Assembly (NCBI GenBank): GCA_002280515.1 | Contig: NCEA01000010.1 | Coordinates: 62,001 to 126,000, forward strand | Direction: 5' to 3' | Length of the DNA stretch: 64,000 nucleotides | Origin: Rhodobacterales bacterium 32-67-9 | GTDB lineage: Bacteria > Pseudomonadota > Alphaproteobacteria > Rhodobacterales > Rhodobacteraceae | Shown: one piece after another, positions 1 through 8,450 of the stretch | How positions within the stretch are numbered: the first letter of the stretch is position 1 | Layout: each line of letters opens with the position of its first letter | Notes under the pieces: generated by a model | What the model saw: only the letters and a program-made list of their open reading frames with translations | What the model was told of the DNA's origin: nothing | The model's database searches: none | Program-made: the position numbers and the translations under genes

Positions 1-922
1 CGAAGGCCGGCGGGTCGCAGACCACGAGCTCGAATGTGGCGCCCTCTTCCGCCAACGCCTCCATCACCGCGAAGGCGTCGCCCTTGCGGGTGGAAAAGCG
101 CGCGGCTCCGCCCGATGCCGCCGCCCCGGCTTCGGCCAGATCGAGCGCCGCCAGAGAGGCATCGACGGCAAGCGCGCGCTCGGCCCCCGCCGCGAGCGCC
201 GCGAGGGAAAAGCCGCCGACATGCGAGAAGACATCGAGAACGCGCGCGCCCTTCGCGAGCGACGCCGCAAAGGCGTGGTTCGGGCGCTGGTCAAAGAAAA
301 GCCCAGTCTTCTGCCCGCCGAGAAGGTCGGCCATGTAGGTCGCGCCGTTCATCGGCACCGGAACCGGCCCTTCGAGCGCGCCGGAAAGGATCACCGTCTC
401 TTCCGCCAGCCCTTCAAGACCGCGCGCCCGGCCGGTGCCGTTCTTGACGATGGTCGTGACGCCGGTGACCGAGGCCAGTGCCGCGGCGAGATCGCCGATC
501 ATCGCCTCGGCCCAGGCGGCGTTCGGCTGCACCACCGCCGCGTCGCCGAAGCGGTCGATGACGACGCCCGGCAACCCGTCGGCCTCGGCATGGACGAGCC
601 GGTAGAACGGCGCGTCGTAAAGCCGTTCGCGCAAGGCGAGCGCGCGCGCAAGTCGGGCCGCGATCCAGTTGCGGTCGATCACCGCCTGCTCGTCGCGGTC
701 GAGCATCCGCGCGACGATCTTCGATTTCGGATTGACCGTGACGGTGCCGAGCGGCCGCCGCTCGGCATCCTCGAGCCGCGCGATGGTGCCGGGGGCAAGC
801 GCCTGCGTCCGCCGGTCGGTCACCACTTCGTCGGCATAGACCCAGGGAAACCCGTGCCGCAGCGCGCGCGCCTCGGCCTTCGGCCGGAGCCGAACGGTGG
901 GGATATCGTGGTTGTCGGTCAT
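1..922 (-). CDS. RlmI-like SAM-dependent rRNA (cytosine-C5) methyltransferase, 3' end cut off by window edge
   Basis: The minus-strand frame is open from an ATG at 922 to base 1 with no stop, so about 307 residues are visible and the C-terminus lies outside the window. The protein begins MTDNHDIPTVRLRPK, followed by a PUA-like segment (AEARALRHGFPWVYADEV, roughly residues 15-35). Then come a linker with the substrate-binding part and a Rossmann methyltransferase fold: VLDVFSHVGGFSLAAL is the SAM-binding motif I, and VVCDPPAF near the visible end is the catalytic-loop motif. This order (PUA, then Rossmann MTase with DPPxF) is that of the RlmI/RlmK class of 23S rRNA cytosine-5 methyltransferases (COG1092). 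The exact target nucleotide cannot be read from sequence. The gene is downstream of a terminated small gene, so it probably has its own promoter between 923 and 991. Confidence 0.85.
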   Translation of the reverse strand, partial: MTDNHDIPTVRLRPKAEARALRHGFPWVYADEVVTDRRTQALAPGTIARLEDAERRPLGTVTVNPKSKIVARMLDRDEQAVIDRNWIAARLARALALRERLYDAPFYRLVHAEADGLPGVVIDRFGDAAVVQPNAAWAEAMIGDLAAALASVTGVTTIVKNGTGRARGLEGLAEETVILSGALEGPVPVPMNGATYMADLLGGQKTGLFFDQRPNHAFAASLAKGARVLDVFSHVGGFSLAALAAGAERALAVDASLAALDLAEAGAAASGGAARFSTRKGDAFAVMEALAEEGATFELVVCDPPAF

Positions 923-991
923 CTTGCGCGTCCGGCTGAGGAGATCATGCGACCTCTAGCCCCCGGACGGCCGCGACGGAAGGGCCCGGCG

Positions 992-1029
992 CCAAAAAAG
1001 CGGCGACCCCGGCCTTGCGGTCGGGGTCG
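992..1029 (-). terminator. Rho-independent terminator of the 56-aa small gene
   Basis: Read on the minus strand, an 11-bp GC stem (CGACCCCGACC paired with GGCCGGGGTCG, one G-T wobble) closes a TTGC-type loop. It is followed by CGCC and a run of six T (plus-strand A run 994-999). It lies 17 bases past the stop of the small gene at 1046 and before the methyltransferase start at 922, separating the two transcripts. Confidence 0.85.
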
Positions 1030-1045
1030 AGCGTTGCTGCTGGGT

Positions 1046-1216
1046 TCAGTGCGCTGCTTGCGCTGCGGCCGGGTGCCGGGTCCAGACCCGCTTGAGGGCA
1101 CGGCCGAGGCCGCGGAACATCTCGGCCATCGCCTCGGCGCGCAAGGCGCGCGCCTGGATGAGGATCGCATTGATATCCGCCGTGGACGGCGTTTCAGTCT
1201 TGATTCGGGAGGCCAT
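1046..1216 (-). CDS. Small conserved alphaproteobacterial protein, 56 aa (resembles the RSP_7527-type family)
   Basis: The start at 1216 is chosen because AAGGAG sits six bases upstream of that ATG. A longer frame from 1270 has no such site. The product starts MASRIKTETP, continues with an acidic/hydrophilic stretch, and then has an amphipathic helix RALRAEAMAEMFRGLGRAL, with a basic end (KRVWTRHP). Rhodobacteraceae carry many proteins of this kind (under 80 aa, one helix with RARALRAE-like content), annotated as RSP_7527 family or as DUF1127-like. I recognise the pattern from memory and cannot assign a function. It has its own terminator and probably its own promoter in the gap before edd. 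There is no signal peptide or Cys pair. Confidence 0.7.
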   Translation of the reverse strand: MASRIKTETPSTADINAILIQARALRAEAMAEMFRGLGRALKRVWTRHPAAAQAAH

Positions 1217-1399
1217 GTAAGGCTCCTTTGTTTCCGCTATCATCGAAAAGGAAGATAGGTAATGCTGCACTGCAGCGCCACGGACAGATCCGAAACCCCG
1301 CTATGTGCGACGGACATGACTGGACGCACGGCCGGCGGCCCGGACCACCGCGTGCCCTCTCGACCGGCATCGGCAGGTTCGGTCTCGACGCAGCCGGTT

Positions 1400-1428
1400 T
1401 TGCGGTTTCTGTTTGTTAGCGCTAACAA
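1400..1428 (+). promoter_or_regulatory. edd promoter with LacI-family palindromic operator over the -10
   Basis: TTGCGG (1400-1405), 17 bases, then TAACAA (1423-1428) forms a plausible sigma-70 promoter. The perfect 16-bp palindrome TTGTTAGCGCTAACAA (1413-1428) covers the spacer and the whole -10 element, the typical position for a repressor. A central CG flanked by GTTAG/CTAAC arms is typical of LacI-family operators. The same GTTAGCGCTAAC core occurs before eno at 63106-63117. In Rhodobacter sphaeroides the LacI-family regulator CceR is reported to control Entner-Doudoroff and other central-carbon genes, so a CceR-like protein is the best candidate; that assignment is inference. Confidence 0.7.
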
Positions 1429-1492
1429 TTCGTGCTAGAGCCGGGCCCGCCGATATCCCCGCCCGGATCCGGCCCGCAGAGGAGTAAAGCCA

Positions 1493-3313
1493 ATGCCCGC
1501 GACCCCGCGCCCCCTCAACCCCCGTCTCGCCGAGATCACCGACCGCATCCGCGCCCGCTCGGCCACCGCCCGCGCCACCTATCTCGACCGGATCCGGCGC
1601 GCGGCCGACGAGGGCCCGGCCCGGGCGCATCTGAGCTGTGGCAACCAGGCCCATGCCTATGCCGCGATGGGCGACGACAAGGCCGAGCTTGCCGGCGGGC
1701 GGGCGCCGAACATCGGCATCGTCACCGCCTACAACGACATGCTATCGGCGCATCAGCCTTTCGAGGATTACCCGAAGCTGATCCGCGCCGCCGCCCGCAA
1801 GGCCGGCGCCACAGCGCAGGTCGCGGGCGGCGTGCCGGCGATGTGCGACGGCGTCACCCAAGGCCGCGCGGGGATGGAACTGTCGCTCTTCTCGCGCGAC
1901 GTGATCGCGCTTTCGGCCGGCGTGGCGCTCAGCCACAACTGCTTTGACGCGGCGCTCTTCCTCGGGGTCTGCGACAAGATCGTGCCAGGCCTGGTGATCG
2001 CAGCGGCGACCTTCGGCCATGTCCCGGCAATCTTCGTGCCGGCGGGGCCGATGACCTCGGGCCTGCCCAATGACGAGAAATCGAAAGTGCGCCAGCAATT
2101 CGCCTCCGGCGAGGTCGGGCGGACCGCGCTGATGGAGGCCGAGATGGCCTCCTACCACGGCCCCGGCACCTGCACCTTCTACGGCACCGCCAACACCAAC
2201 CAGATGCTGATGGAGTTCATGGGGTTGCACCTGCCGGGGGCGAGCTTCGTCAACCCCGGCACCCCCATGCGCGAGGCGCTGACGGTGGCGGCGGTCGACC
2301 GCGCGGCGGCGATCACCGCGCTTGGCAACGATTTCCGTCCGGCCGGCGAGATCCTCGACGAGCGCGCCTTCGTCAACGGCATCGTCGGGCTGATGGCGAC
2401 GGGCGGATCGACGAACCTGATCCTGCACCTGCCGGCGATGGCGCGGGCGGCGGGCGTGCTTCTGGAGCTTGAGGATTTCGACGCGATCTCCGGCCTGGTA
2501 CCGCTGATGGCCAAGGTCTATCCGAACGGGCTGGCCGACGTGAACCATTTCCACGCTGCGGGCGGGCTCGCCTACATGATGGGCGAGCTTCTCGGCGCCG
2601 GTCTCCTGCATCCCGATGTCCGCACCGTCGCCGGCGACGGGCTTTTCCGCTACACCGAGGAGCCGGTGCTGAACGACGGCGTCCTCGGCTGGCGCGCCGG
2701 CCCGAGGGACAGCCTGAACGACCGCATCCTGCGCCCGGCGGCCGATCCCTTCGCGACGACGGGCGGGCTCAAGGAACTGACCGGCAATCTCGGCCGCGCG
2801 GTCATCAAGATCTCGGCCGTGGCCGAGGATCACCGGGTGATCGAGGCACCGGCGCGGATCTTCGCCAGCCAGGACGAGGTCAAGGCCGCCTTCCAGCGCG
2901 GCGAATTCACCACCGACACCGTCGTGGTCGTCCGCTTCCAGGGACCGCAGGCCAACGGCATGCCGGAACTCCACTCGCTGACCCCGGTGCTGTCGGTCCT
3001 GCTTGGCCGTGGCCTCAAGGTGGCCCTCGTCACCGACGGGCGGATGTCCGGCGCGTCAGGCAAGGTGCCGGCGGCGATCCATGTCAGCCCGGAGGCCGCC
3101 TGCGGCGGCCCGCTCTCGCGGCTCCGCGACGGCGACATCGTCCGGCTCGACGCGACGAACGGCGTGCTCGACGCGCCGGGGCTCGACCTCGCCGCCCGCG
3201 CACCCGACGTCCCCGACCTCACCGCCAACCGCCACGGCACCGGTCGCGAGCTCTTCGAGACCTTCCGCCGAACCGTCGGCGCCGCGACGGAGGGCGCCTC
3301 GGCGCTCTATTGA
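1493..3313 (+). CDS. edd: Phosphogluconate dehydratase (Entner-Doudoroff)
   Basis: The product dehydrates 6-phosphogluconate to 2-keto-3-deoxy-6-phosphogluconate in the cytoplasm. It has 606 residues, the usual Edd length (about 600-608), and is collinear with the IlvD/Edd family throughout. The Fe-S ligand cysteines typical of the family are visible at C118 (PAMCDG), C150 (SHNC) and C160 (GVCDK). SD AGGAG lies nine bases before the ATG at 1493. The gene is followed after 81 bases by eda, the next enzyme of the pathway, so the two almost certainly form one operon behind the palindromic operator at 1413-1428. Codon use matches the neighbours and no lesion is seen. Confidence 0.97.
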   Translation: MPATPRPLNPRLAEITDRIRARSATARATYLDRIRRAADEGPARAHLSCGNQAHAYAAMGDDKAELAGGRAPNIGIVTAYNDMLSAHQPFEDYPKLIRAAARKAGATAQVAGGVPAMCDGVTQGRAGMELSLFSRDVIALSAGVALSHNCFDAALFLGVCDKIVPGLVIAAATFGHVPAIFVPAGPMTSGLPNDEKSKVRQQFASGEVGRTALMEAEMASYHGPGTCTFYGTANTNQMLMEFMGLHLPGASFVNPGTPMREALTVAAVDRAAAITALGNDFRPAGEILDERAFVNGIVGLMATGGSTNLILHLPAMARAAGVLLELEDFDAISGLVPLMAKVYPNGLADVNHFHAAGGLAYMMGELLGAGLLHPDVRTVAGDGLFRYTEEPVLNDGVLGWRAGPRDSLNDRILRPAADPFATTGGLKELTGNLGRAVIKISAVAEDHRVIEAPARIFASQDEVKAAFQRGEFTTDTVVVVRFQGPQANGMPELHSLTPVLSVLLGRGLKVALVTDGRMSGASGKVPAAIHVSPEAACGGPLSRLRDGDIVRLDATNGVLDAPGLDLAARAPDVPDLTANRHGTGRELFETFRRTVGAATEGASALY

Positions 3314-3323
3314 CCTTATGACC

Positions 3324-3355
3324 TTCATCTTGCTGAAAATATCCCCGCCGGAGGC
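3324..3355 (+). repeat. Dispersed intergenic repeat, copy A (TTCATCTTG subfamily)
   Basis: This 32-base unit starts TTCATCTTGC and ends AAATATCCCCGCCGGAGGC. It matches copy D at 53417-53448 in 30 of 32 positions, although the two are 50 kb apart in unrelated contexts. It lies between edd and eda. A related subfamily (copies B and C) lies at 16867-16896 and, inverted, at 42315-42345. No protein is encoded here. Confidence 0.75.
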
Positions 3356-3394
3356 ACCCGCCCTCCCCGCCTCCGCCACCGAAAGGACGACGCG

Positions 3395-4036
3395 ATGATC
3401 CCTGCCGAACAAAGCCGCCGCGCCGCGGAGATCTGCGCGCTCGCCCCGGTCGTGCCGGTCCTTGTGATCGACCGGATCGAGGATGCCGCCCCCCTCGCCC
3501 GGGCGCTGGTCGCAGGTGGCCTGCCGGCGCTCGAGGTCACCTTGCGGACCCCGGCCGCCCTCGATGCGATCCGGGAAATGGCCGAGGTTCCGGGCGGCAT
3601 GGTCGGCGCCGGCACCCTCCTCACCCCGGCCGATGTGAAGGCCGCGAAGGCGGCCGGCGCGCGGTTCGGGGTCTCGCCCGGCGCGACCGACCGGCTCCTC
3701 GCCGCCTGCGAGGACGAGGGCCTGCCGCTCCTGCCAGGCGCGGCCACCGCGACCGAGGTCATGGCGCTGCTCGAAAAGGGCTACACGGTGCAGAAATTCT
3801 TCCCCGCCGAAGCCTCTGGCGGGGCGAAGGCGCTCGCCTCCATCGGCGCGCCGATCCCGCAGGTCAGGTTCTGCCCCACCGGCGGTATCGGCCCGAAGAA
3901 CGTCGCCGACTATCTCGGCCTGCCGAACGTGCTTTGCGTCGGCGGAAGCTGGGTCGCACCGAAAGACCTCGTGGCTGCCGGCGACTGGGCGGCGATCGAG
4001 GCCTTGGCGCGCGCGGCATCCGCTCTGCCGCGCTAG
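3395..4036 (+). CDS. eda: KDPG aldolase (2-dehydro-3-deoxy-phosphogluconate aldolase)
   Basis: The enzyme cleaves KDPG to pyruvate and glyceraldehyde-3-phosphate and is the second dedicated step of the Entner-Doudoroff route. At 213 residues it is the normal family size. The class I aldolase residues are present: catalytic Glu at E47 in LEVTLRT and the Schiff-base Lys at K134 in VQKFFPAE, with the phosphate-binding CPTGGIGPKN and GGSW motifs near the end. The start ATG at 3395 has AAAGGA about eight bases upstream. The gene follows edd, separated only by the repeat at 3324-3355. That repeat might cause partial termination or mRNA processing between the two genes, but this is untested. Confidence 0.97.
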   Translation: MIPAEQSRRAAEICALAPVVPVLVIDRIEDAAPLARALVAGGLPALEVTLRTPAALDAIREMAEVPGGMVGAGTLLTPADVKAAKAAGARFGVSPGATDRLLAACEDEGLPLLPGAATATEVMALLEKGYTVQKFFPAEASGGAKALASIGAPIPQVRFCPTGGIGPKNVADYLGLPNVLCVGGSWVAPKDLVAAGDWAAIEALARAASALPR

Positions 4037-4058
4037 GGAGCCTCAGCCGGCGCCCGGC

Positions 4059-4316
4059 TCAGATCTCGCCGTCGTCACCCAGAAGCGCGCGGCGCACCGC
4101 GCCTTTGGTGCAGGCGGCCTCGCCGATCTGGATCCAGGCCGCGACGAACAGGACCGCAAGTGTCAACAAGAGATGGCCGGCGTTGATCGCGAGCGGCAGG
4201 TCGATCCCGACCGCCACCGCAAACCGCAGCGCGATCACCGCGAAACCGGCCGCCGAAACCGCGAAGACCAAGGCATAGCGGCACCGGTTGCGGCGCAGTT
4301 CCAGAAGCGCAAGCAC
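4059..4316 (-). CDS. Small two-helix membrane protein, unknown function; possibly the tail of a frameshifted gene
   Basis: The minus-strand frame reads from a GTG at 4316 to a stop at 4059 (85 aa). Two hydrophobic helices are clear: RYALVFAVSAAGFAVIAL, about residues 13-32, and a second at about 45-65 (LLLTLAVLFVAAWIQIG). A charged tail ends in LLGDDGEI. The start is uncertain: no ATG is available and the SD (AGGGGAC) is weak. Another minus-strand frame just upstream, from ATG 4429, begins MRNFHPVRSFLLSFLPG and continues ASLAVLLG, which looks like a membrane-protein N-terminus. A single frameshift near 4320-4330 would join the two. I do not recognise the family. Confidence 0.45.
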   Translation of the reverse strand: MLALLELRRNRCRYALVFAVSAAGFAVIALRFAVAVGIDLPLAINAGHLLLTLAVLFVAAWIQIGEAACTKGAVRRALLGDDGEI

Positions 4317-4585
4317 CGGCCCCGTCCGTCCCCTGTCGCCGCGCCCTGGGTCCGGCCGAGCAGAACCGCCAGACTGGCGCCCGGCAGAAACGACAGCAAA
4401 AAGGATCGGACCGGATGAAAATTCCGCATGTGTCCCGCCACACTCTCACTCCACCCGGTCAGGCTGCCCGGGCAAAGGGGCGGCGGCATGGCAGGCCCAA
4501 GGTCTTCGCACGGCGAAACCCTGAAATTCGCGGGGCGAACAGGTGGAACCGGGCGGTCCGAACGGCCCCCGATGCGGTCGCGGGC

Positions 4586-4867
4586 CTAAGCCGTCCTGTC
4601 GGGCGCGATCCGCGCCGCGCGGCCCCCGCGTCGCACCGCCTTCGGCGGCGCGGCAAGCCCGGCCGCCAGCACCCCGTTCATCGGATGGTCCGGCTGGGAA
4701 GGCGGGTAATGCGCGATGAGCACTCTCAGCGCCTCGCGCGGATCGGTGCCGGCCGCGAGGCTCAGCGCCCAGTCAAGGAAGATCGACCGGCATTCACCAA
4801 GCGTGATCCCCTCGATCGCATAGCCTTCGCGGATCAGCCCCTTGGGGTCGGCCAACGACAGCTCCAT
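4586..4867 (-). CDS. Conserved small protein overlapping glnE, 93 aa, unknown function
   Basis: The ATG at 4867 shares its A with the TGA of glnE (TGATG arrangement), so translation is probably coupled. The product starts MELSLADPKGLIREGYAIEG. Its central part LGECRSIFLDWALSL is a conserved-looking helix, and the motif HYPPSQPDHPMN is followed by a basic C-terminus. There is no signal peptide or membrane helix. A protein of this type downstream of glnE is familiar to me from rhodobacterial genomes as hypothetical. Its coupling to the glutamine-synthetase adenylyltransferase suggests a role near nitrogen metabolism, but nothing in the sequence shows a mechanism. Confidence 0.75.
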   Translation of the reverse strand: MELSLADPKGLIREGYAIEGITLGECRSIFLDWALSLAAGTDPREALRVLIAHYPPSQPDHPMNGVLAAGLAAPPKAVRRGGRAARIAPDRTA

Positions 4868-7695
4868 CACTTTCCTTCCCATCCGGCCCGGTCCCGTCCA
4901 TCCTCTTCGGCCTGGTGCGCGGTTACGCCGAGGCTGGCGGCGATGATGCCGGCGGCCCGGCCCACATGCCGCTCCAGCAGCGACGCCATCTCGGCAAGAT
5001 CCGACGCCCCCGTCTCGCGCATCAGGAACGCGCGCGCGCCCTCGCCCACCGCTTCCATGTCGAGCGGCCGTTCGGTCAGAAGCCGCCCCCCCGCCTGAAG
5101 CCGCCAGAGGAAGCGATAGGCTTCCTGAAGCGCCGCCTCGTCCTCCTTCGCGAGAAACCCGGCGCGAAGGCCGGCGCGCAGTTGCGGCTCCACCCGCCGG
5201 GCCGACGATGCGGCGCGCAGCGCGCAGGCCTGCGCCAGAAGCTCGATGTCCTGCAACCGTCCGGGGCCGATCTTGGCTTCCCACGCGCCGTCGGGGGCCT
5301 TGGCGGCGAAGATGCGGTCGCGCATCTCGGCCACGTCCGGCAGGACCTTCGCGTCACGCCCCTTTTCGCCCAGCACCGCGAGGCGGACCGCCTCGACCTC
5401 GTCCGCCAGCGCCGCCTCGCCGGCGATCGGCCGGGCGCGGGTCAGCGCCAGATGCTCCCAGGTCCAGGCCTCGGTCATCTGGTAGTCGCGGAACGACTGG
5501 ACCGAGGTGGCGACCGGGCCTTGCCGGCCCGAAGGGCGCAGCCGCATGTCGACCTCGTAAAGCCGCCCGTCGGCCATCGGCGCGGTCAGCGCCGTCACCA
5601 GCGCCTGCGTCAGCCGCGCGAAATAGGCCCGCGCCGCCAGCGGCCGCTTGCCGTCCGAGGCTTCTACCCCGTCCGCGTCGTAGATCACGATGAGATCGAG
5701 GTCGGAGGCGGCGTTCAACCGCTCCGCCCCGAGCGAACCCATGCCGAGCACGACCGCCCCCCGCCCCGGCGGCACGCCGTGCTTGGCCGCGAATTCAGCG
5801 ACCACGACCGGCCAGAGCGCGGCCAGAACCGCACCGGCGAGATCGGCATATTCGCGCCCCGCCGCACTCGCGTCGATCAGCCCTCGCAGGTGATGGACGC
5901 CGATGCCGAAATGCCATTCCCGCGTCCAGATGCGCGCCGCCGTCAACCGCGCCTCGTAATCCGGCGCGCCCGCCAGCCGCTCGGCCAGAAGCGCCGTCAG
6001 CGCCTCCCGCCCCGGCCAGGGCGCGAAGAAGTCGCCACCAATCACCGCGTCGAGCACGGCGGCATTGCGCGAGAGATAGGTCGCGAGGCCGGGCGCCGTT
6101 GCGCAGATATCGACAATGAGGTCGATCAACTGGGGATTAGCCTCGAAAAGCGAAAAGAGCTGCACGCCTGCCGGCAGGCCCGCGAGAAAACCGTCGAACT
6201 GGCGCAACGCCTCGGACGGGTTCGCGGCGCGGTCGAGCCGGGTCAGGATATCGGGCTGCACCCGCTTGAAGATCGCCACCGCCCGTTCGGAGCGCAGGGC
6301 GGGGTAGGAGCGCCAGCCATCGACAATGTCGCGCGCCTCGGCGCTCATCTCGGGCGCATCGCGCACCTCGCCGGGGGCGAAGAAGCCTTCGGTCAGGTCG
6401 GCGACGCGGGTCAGCCGGTCGAGTAGCCCGGTGCGGAACCGCGCGGTGTCGCCCTCGCCCGACATCCGGGCGATGCGGTCGAAACCGTCCGGGCTTGTCG
6501 GCAGGTCGTGGGTCTGGGCGTCGCCGACCATCTGGACCCGGTGTTCCACCTCGCGGTGGGCGCGGTAAAGCGCGGTCAGTTCGGCGGCGTCCCCGTCGGG
6601 CACCCAGCCTTTCGCCGCCAGCGCGGCAAGGCCGCCGACGGTGTCGCGGGCGCGCAGCGACGGGTCACGCCCGCCCGCGATCAACTGGCGGGTCTGGGTA
6701 AAGAACTCGATTTCGCGGATGCCGCCGACACCGAGCTTCATGTCGTGGCCTTCGAGCACGATCTTTCCGTGCAACCGCTTGTGATCGCGGATCCTGAGCC
6801 GCATGTCGTGGGCATCCTGGATCGCCGCGAAATCGAGGTGCCGGCGCCAGACGAACGGGGTAAGCGCCTTGAGAAACCGCTCGCCCGCCGCGATGTCGCC
6901 GGCCGAGGCGCGCGCCTTGATATAGGCGGCGCGTTCCCAGGTGCGTCCTTGCGCCTCGTAATACTGCTCGGCCGCCGCCATCGAGATGCAGACCGGCGTC
7001 ACAGAGGCATCGGGGCGCAGGCGCAGGTCGGTGCGAAAGACGTAGCCGTCGGCGGTCAGGTCCGACAGCAGCGCCGTCATCTTGCGGATCACCCGGATGA
7101 AGGCGGCGCGCGCCTCCTGAACGTCGTCGGGGTCATAGCGCGTCTCGTCGAAGAGGCAGATCACGTCGATGTCGGAGGAATAGTTGAGCTCTCCGGCCCC
7201 CATCTTTCCCATCGCGATGGCGACGATCCCGGCCGCCGTCGCCGCGTCGTCGGGCCGGGCACCGGGCACCTTGCCACGGCGGATCTCCTCGGCGGTCAGG
7301 GATCTGAGCGCAAGGTCCACCGCGCGGTCGGCCAGCCGGGTCAGCGCGCCGGTCACCGCTTCAAGCGGCCAGACCCCGCCAAGGTCCGCGAGCCCGGCGA
7401 GAAGTGCCACCCGCGCCTTGGCCCGGCGCAGATCCGCACCGAGCGTGTCGGCCGGGGAGGCATCGAGTGCTGCGAAAACAGCGTCGAGCACGGCCTCCGG
7501 TGTGCCGGAAAGCGCCTCTTCCAACCAGTCGTCCTCGCGCGCCATCAGGCCGGCAAGATAGGGGCTGCACCCTGCCGTTCCTTCGAGAAGCGCGCGGATT
7601 TCAGGGCAAAGCGAGGCAAAACGGGCGCGCGGCTCCTCGGTCCTGGCGGGCTCGAAAGGGATAGGGCAACGGGTCAGGCGGGATACGAAACGCAT
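4867..7695 (-). CDS. glnE: Bifunctional glutamine synthetase adenylyltransferase/deadenylase
   Basis: The enzyme adenylylates and deadenylylates glutamine synthetase in response to PII proteins and glutamine. Its 942 residues match the family. It has two nucleotidyltransferase halves: the N-terminal adenylyl-removase with NYSSDIDVICLFDE near residue 171, and the C-terminal adenylyltransferase with GMGSLGAERLNAASDLDLIV at roughly 650-680. Each is followed by a PII-uridylyltransferase-like helical domain. Start ATG is at 7695 (MRFVSRLTRC). The 93-aa gene overlaps its stop by one base. The gene is intact, with both D-x-D motifs present. Confidence 0.97.
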   Translation of the reverse strand: MRFVSRLTRCPIPFEPARTEEPRARFASLCPEIRALLEGTAGCSPYLAGLMAREDDWLEEALSGTPEAVLDAVFAALDASPADTLGADLRRAKARVALLAGLADLGGVWPLEAVTGALTRLADRAVDLALRSLTAEEIRRGKVPGARPDDAATAAGIVAIAMGKMGAGELNYSSDIDVICLFDETRYDPDDVQEARAAFIRVIRKMTALLSDLTADGYVFRTDLRLRPDASVTPVCISMAAAEQYYEAQGRTWERAAYIKARASAGDIAAGERFLKALTPFVWRRHLDFAAIQDAHDMRLRIRDHKRLHGKIVLEGHDMKLGVGGIREIEFFTQTRQLIAGGRDPSLRARDTVGGLAALAAKGWVPDGDAAELTALYRAHREVEHRVQMVGDAQTHDLPTSPDGFDRIARMSGEGDTARFRTGLLDRLTRVADLTEGFFAPGEVRDAPEMSAEARDIVDGWRSYPALRSERAVAIFKRVQPDILTRLDRAANPSEALRQFDGFLAGLPAGVQLFSLFEANPQLIDLIVDICATAPGLATYLSRNAAVLDAVIGGDFFAPWPGREALTALLAERLAGAPDYEARLTAARIWTREWHFGIGVHHLRGLIDASAAGREYADLAGAVLAALWPVVVAEFAAKHGVPPGRGAVVLGMGSLGAERLNAASDLDLIVIYDADGVEASDGKRPLAARAYFARLTQALVTALTAPMADGRLYEVDMRLRPSGRQGPVATSVQSFRDYQMTEAWTWEHLALTRARPIAGEAALADEVEAVRLAVLGEKGRDAKVLPDVAEMRDRIFAAKAPDGAWEAKIGPGRLQDIELLAQACALRAASSARRVEPQLRAGLRAGFLAKEDEAALQEAYRFLWRLQAGGRLLTERPLDMEAVGEGARAFLMRETGASDLAEMASLLERHVGRAAGIIAASLGVTAHQAEEDGRDRAGWEGK

Positions 7696-7864
7696 GGCGC
7701 GACACTATCCGCAGGCGTGGCAGCGTCAACGGCCCTCCGCGTGAACGGGGTGGAATATCGCCCGGGCAGGCCCACCGCGCCCGGCCCGTCACCCACGGTC
7801 TTGAACTTGCCGCCCCGCCATGCGTTCAATGCGGTCACCCTGCGGCAGGAACGGACAGTAGACG

Positions 7865-8335
7865 ATGAGCAAGAGCCTGAAACGGGTCGCGGCGGCGCTT
7901 GAGGCGGCGGGGCTGACCAGCGAGATCCTCGAGATGCCGGGCGAGACGCGCACCGCCGAACAGGCGGCGGCGGCGGCGGGCTGCGCGCTTGACCAGATCG
8001 TCAAGTCGATCATCTTTCGTGGCGACGAGACCGGCCATGTCGTGCTGTTCCTTACCGCCGGCGGCAACCGCGTCTCCGCCGCCAAGGCGAGCAAGGTCGC
8101 GGGCCAGGCGCTCGGCAAGGCCGATGCCGACCTGATCCGGGCCGAGACCGGCTTTGCCATCGGCGGCGTCGCCCCGGTCGGCCACCTGACTCCGATCCCG
8201 AGCTTTCTCGACCCCCGGCTTCTCGAATTCGACCGGGTCTGGGGCGCGGCCGGAACCCCGCGCCACATCTTTCCCGTCGATCCGAACGCCCTTCTGCGCG
8301 TGACCGGCGCCGAACTGGCGGACTTCACCGAATAG
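7865..8335 (+). CDS. YbaK/EbsC-type aminoacyl-tRNA deacylase
   Basis: The 156-aa cytoplasmic protein consists of one YbaK/ProX editing domain, the free-standing editing fold that hydrolyses mischarged tRNAs (for example Cys-tRNA(Pro) or Ala-tRNA(Pro)). The conserved lysine is at K47 in QIVKSIIF and the substrate-loop motif GGVAPVGH lies around residue 100. The C-terminal motif GTPRHIFPVDP is also typical. The closest described type is the Rhodobacteraceae YbaK/prolyl-tRNA-synthetase-associated protein; specificity cannot be told from sequence. The gene stands alone between glnE (divergent) and the DUF2852 gene. Confidence 0.88.
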   Translation: MSKSLKRVAAALEAAGLTSEILEMPGETRTAEQAAAAAGCALDQIVKSIIFRGDETGHVVLFLTAGGNRVSAAKASKVAGQALGKADADLIRAETGFAIGGVAPVGHLTPIPSFLDPRLLEFDRVWGAAGTPRHIFPVDPNALLRVTGAELADFTE

Positions 8336-8351
8336 CCGCCCCGGCGGGGCA

Positions 8352-8428
8352 ATGTAAAAAACTTTCACATCCCTCTTGACGAAGCCTCGGGCCGCCCCGA
8401 TCTTGCGTCATGTGAAACACATTTACAT
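8352..8428 (+). promoter_or_regulatory. Promoter of the DUF2852 gene flanked by twin palindromic sites
   Basis: A sigma-70-like promoter, TTGACG (8377-8382) with 17 bases to GATCTT, lies between two 19-bp sites. Site 1 is ATGTAAAAAACTTTCACAT at 8352-8370 and site 2 is ATGTGAAACACATTTACAT at 8410-8428. Both fit the dyad ATGTRAA-N5-TTYACAT. Their starts are 58 bases apart, with one site upstream of the -35 and the other near the start of transcription, an arrangement seen for looping or double-site repression. I cannot name the factor. Confidence 0.6.
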
Positions 8429-8450
8429 CAACCCCACGGAGGAAACCCGC

